Source: Oryzicola mucosus (lineage in GTDB: Bacteria; Pseudomonadota; Alphaproteobacteria; Rhizobiales; Rhizobiaceae). Taken from it: DNA of 64,000 nucleotides. The position numbers and the translations under genes are program-made. How positions within the stretch are numbered: position 1 is the stretch's first letter; each line of letters starts with the position of its first letter. The notes below the pieces were generated by a model that saw nothing but the letters and a program-made list of their open reading frames with translations, made no database searches and was not told the origin of the DNA. The stretch is taken from assembly GCF_014534685.1 (NCBI RefSeq), contig NZ_JACVVX010000004.1, positions 434,001 through 498,000 of the forward strand, read 5' to 3'. Positions 26,649-35,506 of this stretch are shown in pieces.

Positions 26649-29081
26649 TCACCCAGCAATCTTGGAGAAGTCGGCGACCTTGCCGGTGGCGGAGCGGATG
26701 CGGGCAAGCAGCGCCAACCGGTTGGCGCGGACGGCCTGATCTTCATCGTTCACGAGAACGTCCTCGAAGAATGAATCAACGGGTTCACGCAGTGCGCTAA
26801 GCGCGCGCATGGCGCCGGAAAAGTCTTCCTTTCGAATCGCTTGCACGACGTCGTTCTCGGCCCGATTCATCGCTTCATACAAGGTCTTTTCGGCTTCCGC
26901 CTTGAACAGCGCGGGATCGACGGCGTCGGAAACGACCGTGCCCTTCTTTTCCTCGGCGGCCAGGATGTTGGCAGCGCGCTTGGCGCCGGCCAGCAGATTC
27001 TTGCCCTCGTCGGTGTTGATGAAGACGATCAGCGCCTCGACCCGGCGCGCGACCAGAAGCAGGTTGTCGGCGTCAGGCGTCAGCACCGCATCGATGGCAT
27101 CGTGGCGCGCACCCTCGTCGCGGAGATAGACTTTCAGGCGGTCGTGGAAGAAGGAAAGGAGACTAGAAGCTATTTGACTTAGTTCGGTCGTAGCCCGAGA
27201 ATTTTCCTCATCAGTTTCATTGTTCCGATGACTCTGTAGCTCGACAGTCAGTTGTCGTGCCTGCGATTTCAAACCTGACTGTTCTAGACCGAAGATTGCT
27301 GCATCTTGTCGCTCTTCAACAACAAAGTCGTCTCGAAGCTCGAATTCTACCAAAGCGAGAAAAACTGCATCTGTTAGGGCAATCCGTACATCATTTTCCA
27401 ACAACAGCCGGATCACACCCAGCGCGGCGCGGCGCAGCGCATAAGGGTCCTTGCTGCCGGTGGGCTTTTCGTCGATGGCCCAGAAGCCGACCAGCGTGTC
27501 GAGCTTGTCGGCCAGCGCAACCGCTATCGAGACCGGATCGCGCGGCACGCGGTCGGAAGGCCCCTGCGGCTTGTAGTGATTTTCGATCGCCGCCGCGACC
27601 TGTTCGTCCTCGCCCTGCAGCAGGGCGTATTTTCGGCCCATGGCGCCTTGCAGTTCGGGGAACTCGCCGACCACCTCGGTCTGCAAATCCGCCTTGGCAA
27701 GGACTGCCGCGCGGTCGGCCAGGTCGGGATCGGCGCCGACGATGGGCGCCAGTTCGCGCGCCAGCCGACGGATGCGCTCGACGCGCTCGCCCTGCGTGCC
27801 CAGCTTGGCATGGAAGGTGACGTTGAGATGATCGAGCCGGGCCATGCGCTGGTCGAGCGGCTTGGCCATGTCGAGCCCGAATTTCTCAGCCGATGCCGTC
27901 AGCGTGGCAAGGTCCGGCAGGTCGCTTTGGTCGGTCTTCCAGAAATACAGCGCGTCGGACAGCCGCGCGCGTACCACCTTGCCATTGCCATAGGCGATTT
28001 CCTTGCCGTCGTCCTTGGCCTGGATATTCGCGGTCAGGATGAAGCGGTTGGCGAGTCTTGTTACCCCCTCACCCGGCTCGGCTTTCGCCTCGCCACCCTC
28101 TCCCCGTAGGGTAGAGGGGGACGCCGCCATTGATGCCGATCCCTTCTCCCCAGCGGGGAGAAGGTGGCCCGAAGGGCCGGATAAGGGGGCAATGCCGACA
28201 GGGCGTGTGACAAAACACTTCTGGTTGGCGCGGATGGTCAGCCGAATGACCTCGGCGGGTATCTGCAGAAAGTCTTCCTCGAATTCGCCTATCAAGACGA
28301 CCGGCCACTCGACCAGTCCCGATACCTCTTCAAGCAAGCCCTCGTCCTCGACCAGTTCGAGGCCGTTGGCGAAGGCGAGGTTCTTGGCGTCGTCGAGGAT
28401 CATGCGCTTGCGGCGCTCGGCATCGACCACCACCTTGGCTGCCTCAAGCTTCGCGGCGTAGTCGTCGAAGCGGCGCACGGTGATCGCGTCCGGCGAATGG
28501 AAACGGTGGCCGTAGGTGGTGTTGCCCGAGCGGATGCCGTCGACCTCGAAGTCGATGACAACGGGTTCGGAGGTTTCCGGCCCGAAGGTGCAGACGATGG
28601 ACTGCAGCGGCCGCACCCAGCGCAGGCTGCCCGGCTTTGCCGAAGCCTTGCCCCAGCGCATGGATTTCGGCCATGGGAAGGTGCGGATGATCTCCGGCAT
28701 CAGCGTGGCGACGATCTCTTCCGCAGCGCGGCCCGGCTTGGAGATATGCGCGACGTAGAAATCGCCCTTCTTCGGATCGGAGTGGATATGGGCCTGTTCG
28801 ACCGACTCCAGCCCAGCCTTGCGCAGAAAACCCTGGATGGCTTGGTCGGGCGCCTTGGTTGACGGGCCTTTGATGTCCTCGTGGGTATCTTTGGACCGCG
28901 CGGTCAGCCCGCGGATATCGAGCGCGAGCCGGCGCGGCGTCCAATACTCCTGGCAACCCTCATAGGTCAGGCCGGCTTCGACAAGGCCGTCAGTCAGCAT
29001 CTTGCGCAGGTCGCCCGCGGCCTTGCGCTGCATGCGCGCGGGGATTTCCTCGGAGCGGAGTTCGAGAAGAAGATCGGGCAT
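26649..29081 (-). CDS. glyS: glycyl-tRNA synthetase beta subunit
   Basis: 810 residues, longer than the usual roughly 690-770. It forms the alpha2-beta2 enzyme with GlyQ, 10 bp upstream. The N-terminus ([18 protein letters not shown]) and C-terminal DALR-like region ([14 protein letters not shown]) are standard. Two unusual inserts are seen. Residues about 297-340 (28064-28190) are a translated palindromic repeat, between TRPV and ANRFILT. Residues about 557-640 (27160-27410) have clearly lower GC than the rest and contain a Gln/Asn/Glu-rich stretch ([14 protein letters not shown]). The reading frame is open throughout, so it is likely functional. Confidence 0.95.
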   Translation of the reverse strand: MPDLLLELRSEEIPARMQRKAAGDLRKMLTDGLVEAGLTYEGCQEYWTPRRLALDIRGLTARSKDTHEDIKGPSTKAPDQAIQGFLRKAGLESVEQAHIHSDPKKGDFYVAHISKPGRAAEEIVATLMPEIIRTFPWPKSMRWGKASAKPGSLRWVRPLQSIVCTFGPETSEPVVIDFEVDGIRSGNTTYGHRFHSPDAITVRRFDDYAAKLEAAKVVVDAERRKRMILDDAKNLAFANGLELVEDEGLLEEVSGLVEWPVVLIGEFEEDFLQIPAEVIRLTIRANQKCFVTRPVGIAPLSGPSGHLLPAGEKGSASMAASPSTLRGEGGEAKAEPGEGVTRLANRFILTANIQAKDDGKEIAYGNGKVVRARLSDALYFWKTDQSDLPDLATLTASAEKFGLDMAKPLDQRMARLDHLNVTFHAKLGTQGERVERIRRLARELAPIVGADPDLADRAAVLAKADLQTEVVGEFPELQGAMGRKYALLQGEDEQVAAAIENHYKPQGPSDRVPRDPVSIAVALADKLDTLVGFWAIDEKPTGSKDPYALRRAALGVIRLLLENDVRIALTDAVFLALVEFELRDDFVVEERQDAAIFGLEQSGLKSQARQLTVELQSHRNNETDEENSRATTELSQIASSLLSFFHDRLKVYLRDEGARHDAIDAVLTPDADNLLLVARRVEALIVFINTDEGKNLLAGAKRAANILAAEEKKGTVVSDAVDPALFKAEAEKTLYEAMNRAENDVVQAIRKEDFSGAMRALSALREPVDSFFEDVLVNDEDQAVRANRLALLARIRSATGKVADFSKIAG
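28064..28190. repeat. RIME-like palindromic element inside glyS
   Basis: Contains two perfect or near-perfect hairpins: CCTTCTCCCC/GGGGAGAAGG and GGCCC-GAA-GGGCC, plus CCCTCTCCCC-GTA-GGGTAGAGGG. Its edges, CCCCCTCACCCGG and CCGGATAAGGGGG, resemble those of the intergenic repeat at 32927-33075. Here it is translated in frame. Confidence 0.8.
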
Positions 29082-29091
29082 GGGTGGCTCC

Positions 29092-30054
29092 TTACGCGAC
29101 CGTCAGAGGGAGGGAAGAGGGCGTGAAGCCGCCGGCTTCCGTCTGCAGGAACGCCTCGCCGCAGGCCTTGGCCAGATTGCGCACGCGCAGAATATAGCTT
29201 TGCCGTTCGGTCACCGAGATAACGCCGCGCGCATCAAGCAGGTTGAAGACGTGGGACGCCTTGATGCACTGGTCGTAGGCGGGGAACACCATGCGGTGCG
29301 GCTGGCCTTCGGGGCGGTCGGCGCCCGCCTTCAGAAGCGCCTGGCATTCTGCCTCGGCGTCGATGAAGTGCTGGTGCAGGATGGCGGTGTTGGCGTACTC
29401 GAAATTGTGCCGGGAATATTCCTGCTCGGCCTGCAGGAAAACCTCGCCATAGCTGACCTTCTCGTCGCCTTCGAGCCCGTTGAAGTTGAGGTCGTAGACA
29501 TTGTCGACGCCCTGCACATACATGGCGAGCCGTTCGAGGCCATAGGTGAGTTCGCCGGCGACAGGCGCGCATTCGATGCCGCAGACCTGCTGGAAATAGG
29601 TGAACTGGGAGACTTCCATGCCGTCGCACCAGCATTCCCAGCCCAGCCCCCAGGCGCCAAGCGTGGGGCTTTCCCAATCGTCCTCGACGAATCGGATGTC
29701 GTGCAGCAGCGGGTCGATGCCAATCGCCGCCAGCGAGCCGAGATAGAGCTCCTGCAGATTGGACGGGTTCGGCTTCAAGATCACCTGATACTGGTAGTAG
29801 TGCTGCAGCCGGTTCGGGTTCTCGCCATAGCGGCCGTCCTTGGGGCGGCGCGAGGGCTGCACATAGGCGGCGTTCCAGCGGCGCGGACCGAGCGCGCGCA
29901 GCGTGGTGGCGGGGTGGAAGGTGCCGGCGCCGACCTCCATGTCGTAGGGCTGCAGGATGACACAACCGCGTTCGGCCCAGTAATTGTGCAGGGTCAGGAT
30001 CAGCCCCTGGAACGAGCGGCTGGGGTGCATGTGGGCGGGCAGAGGTTCGGTCAC
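29092..30054 (-). CDS. glyQ: glycyl-tRNA synthetase alpha subunit
   Basis: 320 residues from the GTG at 30054 ([11 protein letters not shown]); an ATG at 30030 is an alternative. Class II core with [37 protein letters not shown] and [20 protein letters not shown]. It binds glycine and ATP and works with GlyS, which follows by 10 bp. Rhizobial GlyQ is of this length. Confidence 0.93.
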   Translation of the reverse strand: MTEPLPAHMHPSRSFQGLILTLHNYWAERGCVILQPYDMEVGAGTFHPATTLRALGPRRWNAAYVQPSRRPKDGRYGENPNRLQHYYQYQVILKPNPSNLQELYLGSLAAIGIDPLLHDIRFVEDDWESPTLGAWGLGWECWCDGMEVSQFTYFQQVCGIECAPVAGELTYGLERLAMYVQGVDNVYDLNFNGLEGDEKVSYGEVFLQAEQEYSRHNFEYANTAILHQHFIDAEAECQALLKAGADRPEGQPHRMVFPAYDQCIKASHVFNLLDARGVISVTERQSYILRVRNLAKACGEAFLQTEAGGFTPSSLPLTVA

Positions 30055-30162
30055 GGGCGGGCTCAACGGTTTGCGCCCCGAGGGGGCCAAAGGAGCGCCC
30101 GTCCTAGTACCGCGAACCGTGCAGCGTCAAGCGTTCGCCTTTGAAGGCAGCGCGCCGCTTAC

Positions 30163-30708
30163 CTATTTGCCGCCGCCGCGCCGGAGATGCTCGTCGAGCC
30201 GGGGCATGATCTCGACGAAGTTGCACGGCATATGGCGGTAATCGAGTTGCGGCTCGAGAATGCCGTCCCAGGCATCGCGGCAGGCGCCGGGCGAGCCTGG
30301 CAGCACGAAGACGAAGGTGGCGTTGACGACGCCGCCGGTGGCGCGGGACTGCACGGTGGAGGTGCCGATCTTGTCGTAGGAGATGCGGTGGAACACCTCC
30401 GAGAAGCCGTCCATGCGCTTTTCGAAGATCGGCTCCAGCGCCTCGGGCGTGACATCGCGGCCGGTAAAACCGGTGCCGCCGGTGGTGATGACGACGTCGA
30501 TGTCGTCCTGCCGGCTCCAGGACAGCACGCGATCGCGGATCAGGTCCTTGTCGTCGGTGACGATGTCGCGCGCCGCCAGCACATGGCCAGCCTCGGCGAT
30601 GCGGTCAGCAAGCGTCTGGCCGGACTTGTCGTCGGCAAGCGTCCGGGTATCGGACACGGTGAGCACCGCGATGCGAACGGGGATGAAGGAGCGGTCGGTG
30701 CCGGCCAT
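30163..30708 (-). CDS. moaB: molybdenum cofactor biosynthesis protein B
   Basis: 181 residues. Start MAGTDRSFIPVRIAV lies one base beyond the ispE stop; the longer frame into ispE is an artefact. The MoaB/MogA fold motif TTGGTGFTGRDVTPEA is intact. It adenylylates molybdopterin or assists that step. Co-transcription with ispE is likely though the pathways are unrelated. Confidence 0.93.
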   Translation of the reverse strand: MAGTDRSFIPVRIAVLTVSDTRTLADDKSGQTLADRIAEAGHVLAARDIVTDDKDLIRDRVLSWSRQDDIDVVITTGGTGFTGRDVTPEALEPIFEKRMDGFSEVFHRISYDKIGTSTVQSRATGGVVNATFVFVLPGSPGACRDAWDGILEPQLDYRHMPCNFVEIMPRLDEHLRRGGGK

Positions 30709-30709
30709 G

Positions 30710-31588
30710 TCAGTCGCGGTCCTTGTGAAGGGTTTGGGTCGCGGCGACGAACCAGTAAGGCCAGGCTTCGGCAATGCCGGCGGCGGCGGCCTCGGCTGCG
30801 GCAGCGTCGGTAAAAAGACCGAAACAGGTGGCGCCGGAGCCGGACATACGAGCGAAACCCGCGCCATGGTCCTTCAGCGCGTCGAGCGTTTCGCCGATCT
30901 CGGCGGCGACGGAACGCGCGGGCTGTTCGAGGTCGTTGCGGGTCCGGTGCAGCCAGTCCTGCAACGCATCGGCAGTGTCGAATGGCGGCAGCGGCGGGTT
31001 GTCCCGCTGCGTCAAGGCGCGGAACACGTCGGGCGTACCGACGGCGACGCCGGGATTGACCAGCACGATATGAAGCGGGGGAAATGCATCGAGCATCTGC
31101 GTATGCTCGCCGATGCCGGCGGCGATGAGCGGGCGGGCGGCGACGCACATCGGAAGGTCGGCACCCAATGGCAGGCCGAGCGCCTGCAGCCGCGCTTCGC
31201 CGGCACCGAGATTCCAGAAACGGTCGAGTGCGCGCAAAGTGGCAGCGGCGTCGCTGGAGCCGCCGCCGATGCCGGAGGCGGCTGGCAAATGCTTCTCCAG
31301 TTCGATGGCGACGGGGCCGGCGGATTGCTCGGGGAAAGCCGCGCGCAGGGCATCGCGAGCGCGCAGCACGAGATTGCCGTCGTCGAGCGGGACATGGGCG
31401 GCGAAATGGCCGCGCACGACAAAACTGTCTTCCTCGGCGGGAGAGACGACGATGCGGTCGCCGAAGGCGGTGAAGACGACCAGGCTCTCGAGCAAATGGT
31501 AGCCGTCGTCGCGACGGCCGACGACATGAAGGGCGAGATTGATCTTCGCCGGCGCGTGCTCGGCGACCGAAAAACGCTGCAGGGTCAC
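30710..31588 (-). CDS. ispE: 4-diphosphocytidyl-2-C-methyl-D-erythritol kinase
   Basis: 292 residues, fourth step of the MEP pathway. GHMP kinase signatures: APAKINLALHVVGRRDDGYH at the N-terminus and LPAASGIGGGSSDAAATL as the ATP loop. It pairs in pathway with dxs at 5-7 kb and is followed immediately by moaB. Confidence 0.95.
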   Translation of the reverse strand: MTLQRFSVAEHAPAKINLALHVVGRRDDGYHLLESLVVFTAFGDRIVVSPAEEDSFVVRGHFAAHVPLDDGNLVLRARDALRAAFPEQSAGPVAIELEKHLPAASGIGGGSSDAAATLRALDRFWNLGAGEARLQALGLPLGADLPMCVAARPLIAAGIGEHTQMLDAFPPLHIVLVNPGVAVGTPDVFRALTQRDNPPLPPFDTADALQDWLHRTRNDLEQPARSVAAEIGETLDALKDHGAGFARMSGSGATCFGLFTDAAAAEAAAAGIAEAWPYWFVAATQTLHKDRD

Positions 31589-31601
31589 GCCGGTTACGCG
31601 A

Positions 31602-31787
31602 TCAGTCCTTGGACAGGCGGTATTCGCCGGTCTTGGGATCCTTGATCAGCGTGCCGCTGGCACCCGTGGCGCGCTGCTGCTCGGTACGACGAACCTTCGC
31701 CGTCACGCGCTCCGCTTCTTTGACGAAGGAGCGGTAGCCCATATAGGCAACAGCGCCCACAACAGCGAAGAAAATAAGCTGCGGCAT
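31602..31787 (-). CDS. small membrane-anchored protein
   Basis: 61 residues with GAGGGA six bases before the second of two close ATGs. One N-terminal membrane helix (LIFFAVVGAVAYMGY) is followed by a basic, coiled cytoplasmic part (VKEAERVTAKVRRTEQQR) and a conserved-looking IKDPKTGEYRL tail. It precedes ispE by 13 bp in the same direction. Similar orphans are common in rhizobia; function unknown. Confidence 0.7.
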   Translation of the reverse strand: MPQLIFFAVVGAVAYMGYRSFVKEAERVTAKVRRTEQQRATGASGTLIKDPKTGEYRLSKD

Positions 31788-31955
31788 CGTCATTCCCTCT
31801 TCATCTCCGTTTCAGCACCATCCACACCGAAACAGGCAGACCGATCTGGCTGCGCAATGCTCACGAGCAGGGCTGGATGCCGCACGACACGCGGCACCGA
31901 TATGATAATAAGCATGGCCTTGCAAAATTTCAAAGCCCGCCGGCATCACGCCCGA

Positions 31956-32846
31956 TCACAAGCCGTAGCGCGCCCAGAGCGATCGGTCTTCGGCGGCATC
32001 GATGAAGCCCGTCGACGCCGCGGCGGCGATGTCGGGCGCCAACGAACCCAACAGGCCCCTGCCTCGCCCGAACAGGCCGCGCGGCGGGGCAATGAGCTTC
32101 ATCTTGGTCTTGGGGCCGAAGCGGTCGCGCAACACGCTGCGCATGTCTCCGAGGCCATCGACCAGCCCCAGTTCGACACCCTTGATGCCGGTCCAGAACA
32201 GGCCGGTGAACAGGTCCGGATCGTCCTTCAGCTTGGTCCCACGGCGGCTCTTGACCAGATCGATGAAGGTCTGGTGCACTTCGAGCTGCAGCGCCTTGAG
32301 ACGTTCGATGTCTTCCTGTTTCTCCGGCTTGAACGGATCGAGCACGGATTTGTTCTGCCCGGCCGTATGCACGCGGCGCTCAACGCCGATCTTCTTCATC
32401 AGATCGGTGAAGCCGAAGGAGGCGGAGACCACGCCGATCGATCCGACGATGGAAGACGGGTCAGCGATGATCTCGTCGCCCGCGACCGCGATCATATAGC
32501 CGCCCGACGCCGCGACATCCTCGACGAAGACCAGAACGCGCTTGTTCTTTTCCTGGGCGAGATCGCGGATACGCTTGTAGATCAGCCGCGACTGCACCGG
32601 CGAGCCGCCCGGCGAGTTGATCGAGATCGCCACAGCCGGCGCCTCCTTGATGGCAAAGGCCTTTTCGATCAGCCCCGCCGTCGAGGCAAGCGACAGGTTC
32701 TGCCGGAACTGGCCACCGCCGGACATGATCGTTCCATGCAGCCGGATCACAGGGATCGTGACATCGTTGGAACGCATGGATTTCGGAAGCAGACGGCGGA
32801 GAAGGCCCAAGCAGATCATCCTTTCAAGACTACGGTCCAAAGCCAT
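31956..32846 (-). CDS. S49 family peptidase (SohB/SppA-like)
   Basis: 296 residues, short SppA36K type. The catalytic Ser lies in VAASGGYMIAVAGDEI, and the Lys is in the downstream GSIGVVS-FGFTDLMKKIGV region. The N-terminus has a weak hydrophobic segment but no clear signal peptide. Roles in the family are signal-peptide or membrane-protein turnover. It lies in a run of minus-strand core genes. Confidence 0.9.
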   Translation of the reverse strand: MALDRSLERMICLGLLRRLLPKSMRSNDVTIPVIRLHGTIMSGGGQFRQNLSLASTAGLIEKAFAIKEAPAVAISINSPGGSPVQSRLIYKRIRDLAQEKNKRVLVFVEDVAASGGYMIAVAGDEIIADPSSIVGSIGVVSASFGFTDLMKKIGVERRVHTAGQNKSVLDPFKPEKQEDIERLKALQLEVHQTFIDLVKSRRGTKLKDDPDLFTGLFWTGIKGVELGLVDGLGDMRSVLRDRFGPKTKMKLIAPPRGLFGRGRGLLGSLAPDIAAAASTGFIDAAEDRSLWARYGL

Positions 32847-32926
32847 GTAGGTTTTGACGTCGAAAGCGCAATGGCGCTACTTCTGGCGAGATCTTGCCGT
32901 GAATTAGCAAACAGCGCATCGATCGA

Positions 32927-33075
32927 CCCCCCTCACCGGTTTGCTTCGCAAACCACCTCTCCCCCGTCCCGGGGGCGAGGAATGCTGCCTCACGAGACGC
33001 ATCCTATGCAGAACCTGGGTTCCTCGCCCCCATGAATGGGGGAGAGGTGGCGAGCGCAGCGAGCCGGTGAGGGGG
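32927..33075. repeat. palindromic intergenic repeat (RIME-like)
   Basis: Outer arms CCCCCTCACCGG and CCGGTGAGGGGG; inner arms CCACCTCTCCCCC and GGGGGAGAGGTGG, then TCGCCCCC / GGGGGCGAGGAA. Between S49 and the methyltransferase genes. It shares its CCCCCTCAC-CGG edge with the element inside glyS. Confidence 0.8.
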
Positions 33076-33090
33076 AAGCACGGCTGTGGC

Positions 33091-33891
33091 TCAATCTCCG
33101 AAAAGCGAGGCGCGGCCGTTGACGATGTCTTCGGCGCGGGCGGAAAAGGCCTCGCCAGCATCGTGCAGCACCAATGGCGGACAGAGCGAGAGCGGCCCCC
33201 GCGCCGCGCGAGTGCCGCGCAGGACGATGCGGATTGCGGGTAGCTCTGCGCGCGGATGGATGGGTACGATCTGCACGGAACCGAACCTGCCTTTCACGGC
33301 ATCGAGTAGCGGCGCGAGCGCATCGGGACGCGCGATCACCGCCACCCCGCCACGCGGCCGCACCACGGCCGCGGCACTTTTCATCCAGCGTTCGAACAGG
33401 CCGTCATCCATCACATGCGCCTTTTGTCTCAGCGGATCGGGCGTGGCGCGGTCATGCGCGGCATTGAAGGGCGGATTCATGATGACGAAATCGAAACTGT
33501 TGTCGGCAAGGCCAGCCTCGGCGCGTGCCCTCCCCGTCAGCTCGACATCCGCGCGGATCACTTTTGCGCGAGATTTCAGCGCTGCATTGGCCGGATGGGC
33601 CAGCGTGGCTTCGGCATAAAGCGCCATTTCCGGCGTGATTTCGGCGAGAGTGACACTGGCAGATGGGCAGCGCGACGCAACCGCAAGGCCCGCTGCACCC
33701 GCACCCGCACCGAAATCCGCGAGATGGCCGGCAAAGGCAGAGGGGACGCTAGCCGCCAACGTCATCGCATCCATGCCGGCGCGATGCCCGCCCCTGGCAG
33801 GCTGCACCAGCCAGAAACCGCCGCGATGGAACGCGTCCAGCGTGGTGGTCGCCGGCTCGACGGCGTCCGCGATCTCAGGTTCAGCCGTCAT
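33091..33891 (-). CDS. TrmN6-type tRNA (adenine37-N6)-methyltransferase
   Basis: 266 residues. Class I SAM fold with DFGAGAGAAGLAVA and the N6-adenine signature NPPFNAAH. The family (YfiC/TrmN6) methylates A37 of tRNA1Val in enterobacteria; the exact substrate here is inferred. ATGA overlap with the DUF2007 gene upstream indicates coupling. Confidence 0.88.
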   Translation of the reverse strand: MTAEPEIADAVEPATTTLDAFHRGGFWLVQPARGGHRAGMDAMTLAASVPSAFAGHLADFGAGAGAAGLAVASRCPSASVTLAEITPEMALYAEATLAHPANAALKSRAKVIRADVELTGRARAEAGLADNSFDFVIMNPPFNAAHDRATPDPLRQKAHVMDDGLFERWMKSAAAVVRPRGGVAVIARPDALAPLLDAVKGRFGSVQIVPIHPRAELPAIRIVLRGTRAARGPLSLCPPLVLHDAGEAFSARAEDIVNGRASLFGD

Positions 33892-34112
33892 TTCTGGCGG
33901 ATTTCATTGGCGATGCCTGCCGCCGTCATCAGTTCGCGCGCTTCCTTCAGATCGTCCTCGGCGATCATGATGCGTCGCGGCAGCACGCCGATCGATCCGT
34001 CGAGCACACTCATATTCTCATCGGCGACGAAGCAGTCGATGCCGGAGTCGCGCAGCAGCGACTGCACGAAGGATATGGTCACCGCATCATTGGTGCGCAC
34101 GAGTTCGATCAT
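33888..34112 (-). CDS. DUF2007 domain protein
   Basis: 74 residues. A compact alpha/beta protein starting MIELVRTNDAVTIS, with the pattern LLRDSGIDCFVADENMSV seen in the DUF2007 (putative signal-transducing, PII-like fold) family. Divergent from the polyprenyl synthase gene with about 150 bp between. Translationally coupled to the methyltransferase downstream. Confidence 0.85.
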   Translation of the reverse strand: MIELVRTNDAVTISFVQSLLRDSGIDCFVADENMSVLDGSIGVLPRRIMIAEDDLKEARELMTAAGIANEIRQK

Positions 34113-34266
34113 GGTACGGTCCTAACGTCTGGTTGCGGCTTCCTGTGTATATGGTAGGGCGAGCCGCGCCAATTCGCCACTTGCGACGATAGGGCTTGCC
34201 GACCTAGAGTCCGCCCGCGCGACGGAGCCTTGGCTTCGTCACACGGGTTTGACGGGAGTGGTAGAT

Positions 34267-35283
34267 TTGGGTGTGGTTCTGAACCTCGAACAGGGCAAAC
34301 GCGAGCCGGCGACGATCCAGGCCCTTCTCGACATGACGGCGGCCGATATGGGCCGAGTCAACAAGCTCATCCTGTCCAAGGCCGGCTCCGACGTCGAGAT
34401 GATCCCCGAAGTCGCGAACCATCTGATCTCCTCCGGCGGCAAGCGGTTGCGTCCGATGCTGACGCTGGCCGCGGCACAGATGTTCGGCTATTCCGGCGAA
34501 AACCACGTCAAGCTCGCCACCAGCGTCGAGTTCATGCACACCGCAACGCTGCTGCATGACGATGTGGTTGATGAGAGCGACCTGCGGCGCGGCAAGAAGA
34601 CAGCGCGCACCATCTGGGGCAACCAGGCGAGCGTGCTCGTCGGAGACTTTCTGCTCGGCCAGGCCTTCCGCATGATGGTCGAAGTCGGCTCGCTGGAAGC
34701 GCTCGACATTCTCTCGGCCGCCGCATCGATCATCGCAGAGGGCGAGGTGATGCAGCTTGCCGCGGCAAAGAATCTCGACACCACCGAGGACGAGCATTTC
34801 GCCGTCATCAAGGCAAAGACGGCAGCCCTGTTCTCGGCCGCGGCCGAAGTCGGGCCGGTCATCGCCAACGCATCGAAGAACGACCGCGCCGCGCTGCGCT
34901 CCTACGGCACCAATCTGGGCCTCGCCTTCCAGCTCATCGACGATGCGCTCGACTATGGCGGTTCGAGCAAGGACCTCGGCAAGAACACCGGCGACGATTT
35001 CCGCGAGGGCAAGGTGACGCTTCCCGTCATCCTCGCCTATCGGCGCGGCACCAGCGACGAACGCGCTTTCTGGAAGAGCGCTATCGAAGACGGCAATACG
35101 GACGAAGCGGCGTTGGAACGCGCAACGGGGCTGATGACACGCCACGGCGCTATTGCCGATACGATCGGCCGGGCCAGCCATTTCGGCGAGATCGCGCGCG
35201 ATGCACTGGCGCCGCTGGCAGCCACGCCGCAGAAGTCAGCGCTGATCGAAGTGATCGATTTCTGCATCCGGCGCGTGGTCTAG
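34267..35283 (+). CDS. polyprenyl diphosphate synthase (octaprenyl/decaprenyl type)
   Basis: 338 residues from TTG at 34267, which has GGGAG at eight bases; the TTG at 34249 used for a longer frame lies upstream of that site. The two Asp-rich motifs are LLHDDVVDESD near residue 100 and LIDDALDY near 225. The conserved GGKRLRPML is present. It makes the ubiquinone side chain; UbiA at 21 kb would use it. Chain length (C50 in most rhizobia) is not read from sequence. Confidence 0.92.
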   Translation: MGVVLNLEQGKREPATIQALLDMTAADMGRVNKLILSKAGSDVEMIPEVANHLISSGGKRLRPMLTLAAAQMFGYSGENHVKLATSVEFMHTATLLHDDVVDESDLRRGKKTARTIWGNQASVLVGDFLLGQAFRMMVEVGSLEALDILSAAASIIAEGEVMQLAAAKNLDTTEDEHFAVIKAKTAALFSAAAEVGPVIANASKNDRAALRSYGTNLGLAFQLIDDALDYGGSSKDLGKNTGDDFREGKVTLPVILAYRRGTSDERAFWKSAIEDGNTDEAALERATGLMTRHGAIADTIGRASHFGEIARDALAPLAATPQKSALIEVIDFCIRRVV

Positions 35284-35506
35284 GCCGCCACCGACGACCT
35301 CGGCACCTCTTACGCAGCCACGTTGCCACCTGTCCCGCCGATGCCACAGTTAGGCCCTTTCTTAGTAAGGTCACCTAATAGTGTGCCAAATCGATTGAAG
35401 GCTGTCCGTAAAAAGGCCATGCTTCTGCGATTACGGTTTCAAGGGGCCTCCGATGGCTCTAACGCGGGTTGGCGCTTGGCTGAGGACCCGGCAGGAAGGA
35501 CGTGAT

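Noticed and set aside
27160-27410. a separate inserted gene in glyS
   Set aside because: The frame continues through without stop and no start or ribosome site is seen in other frames.
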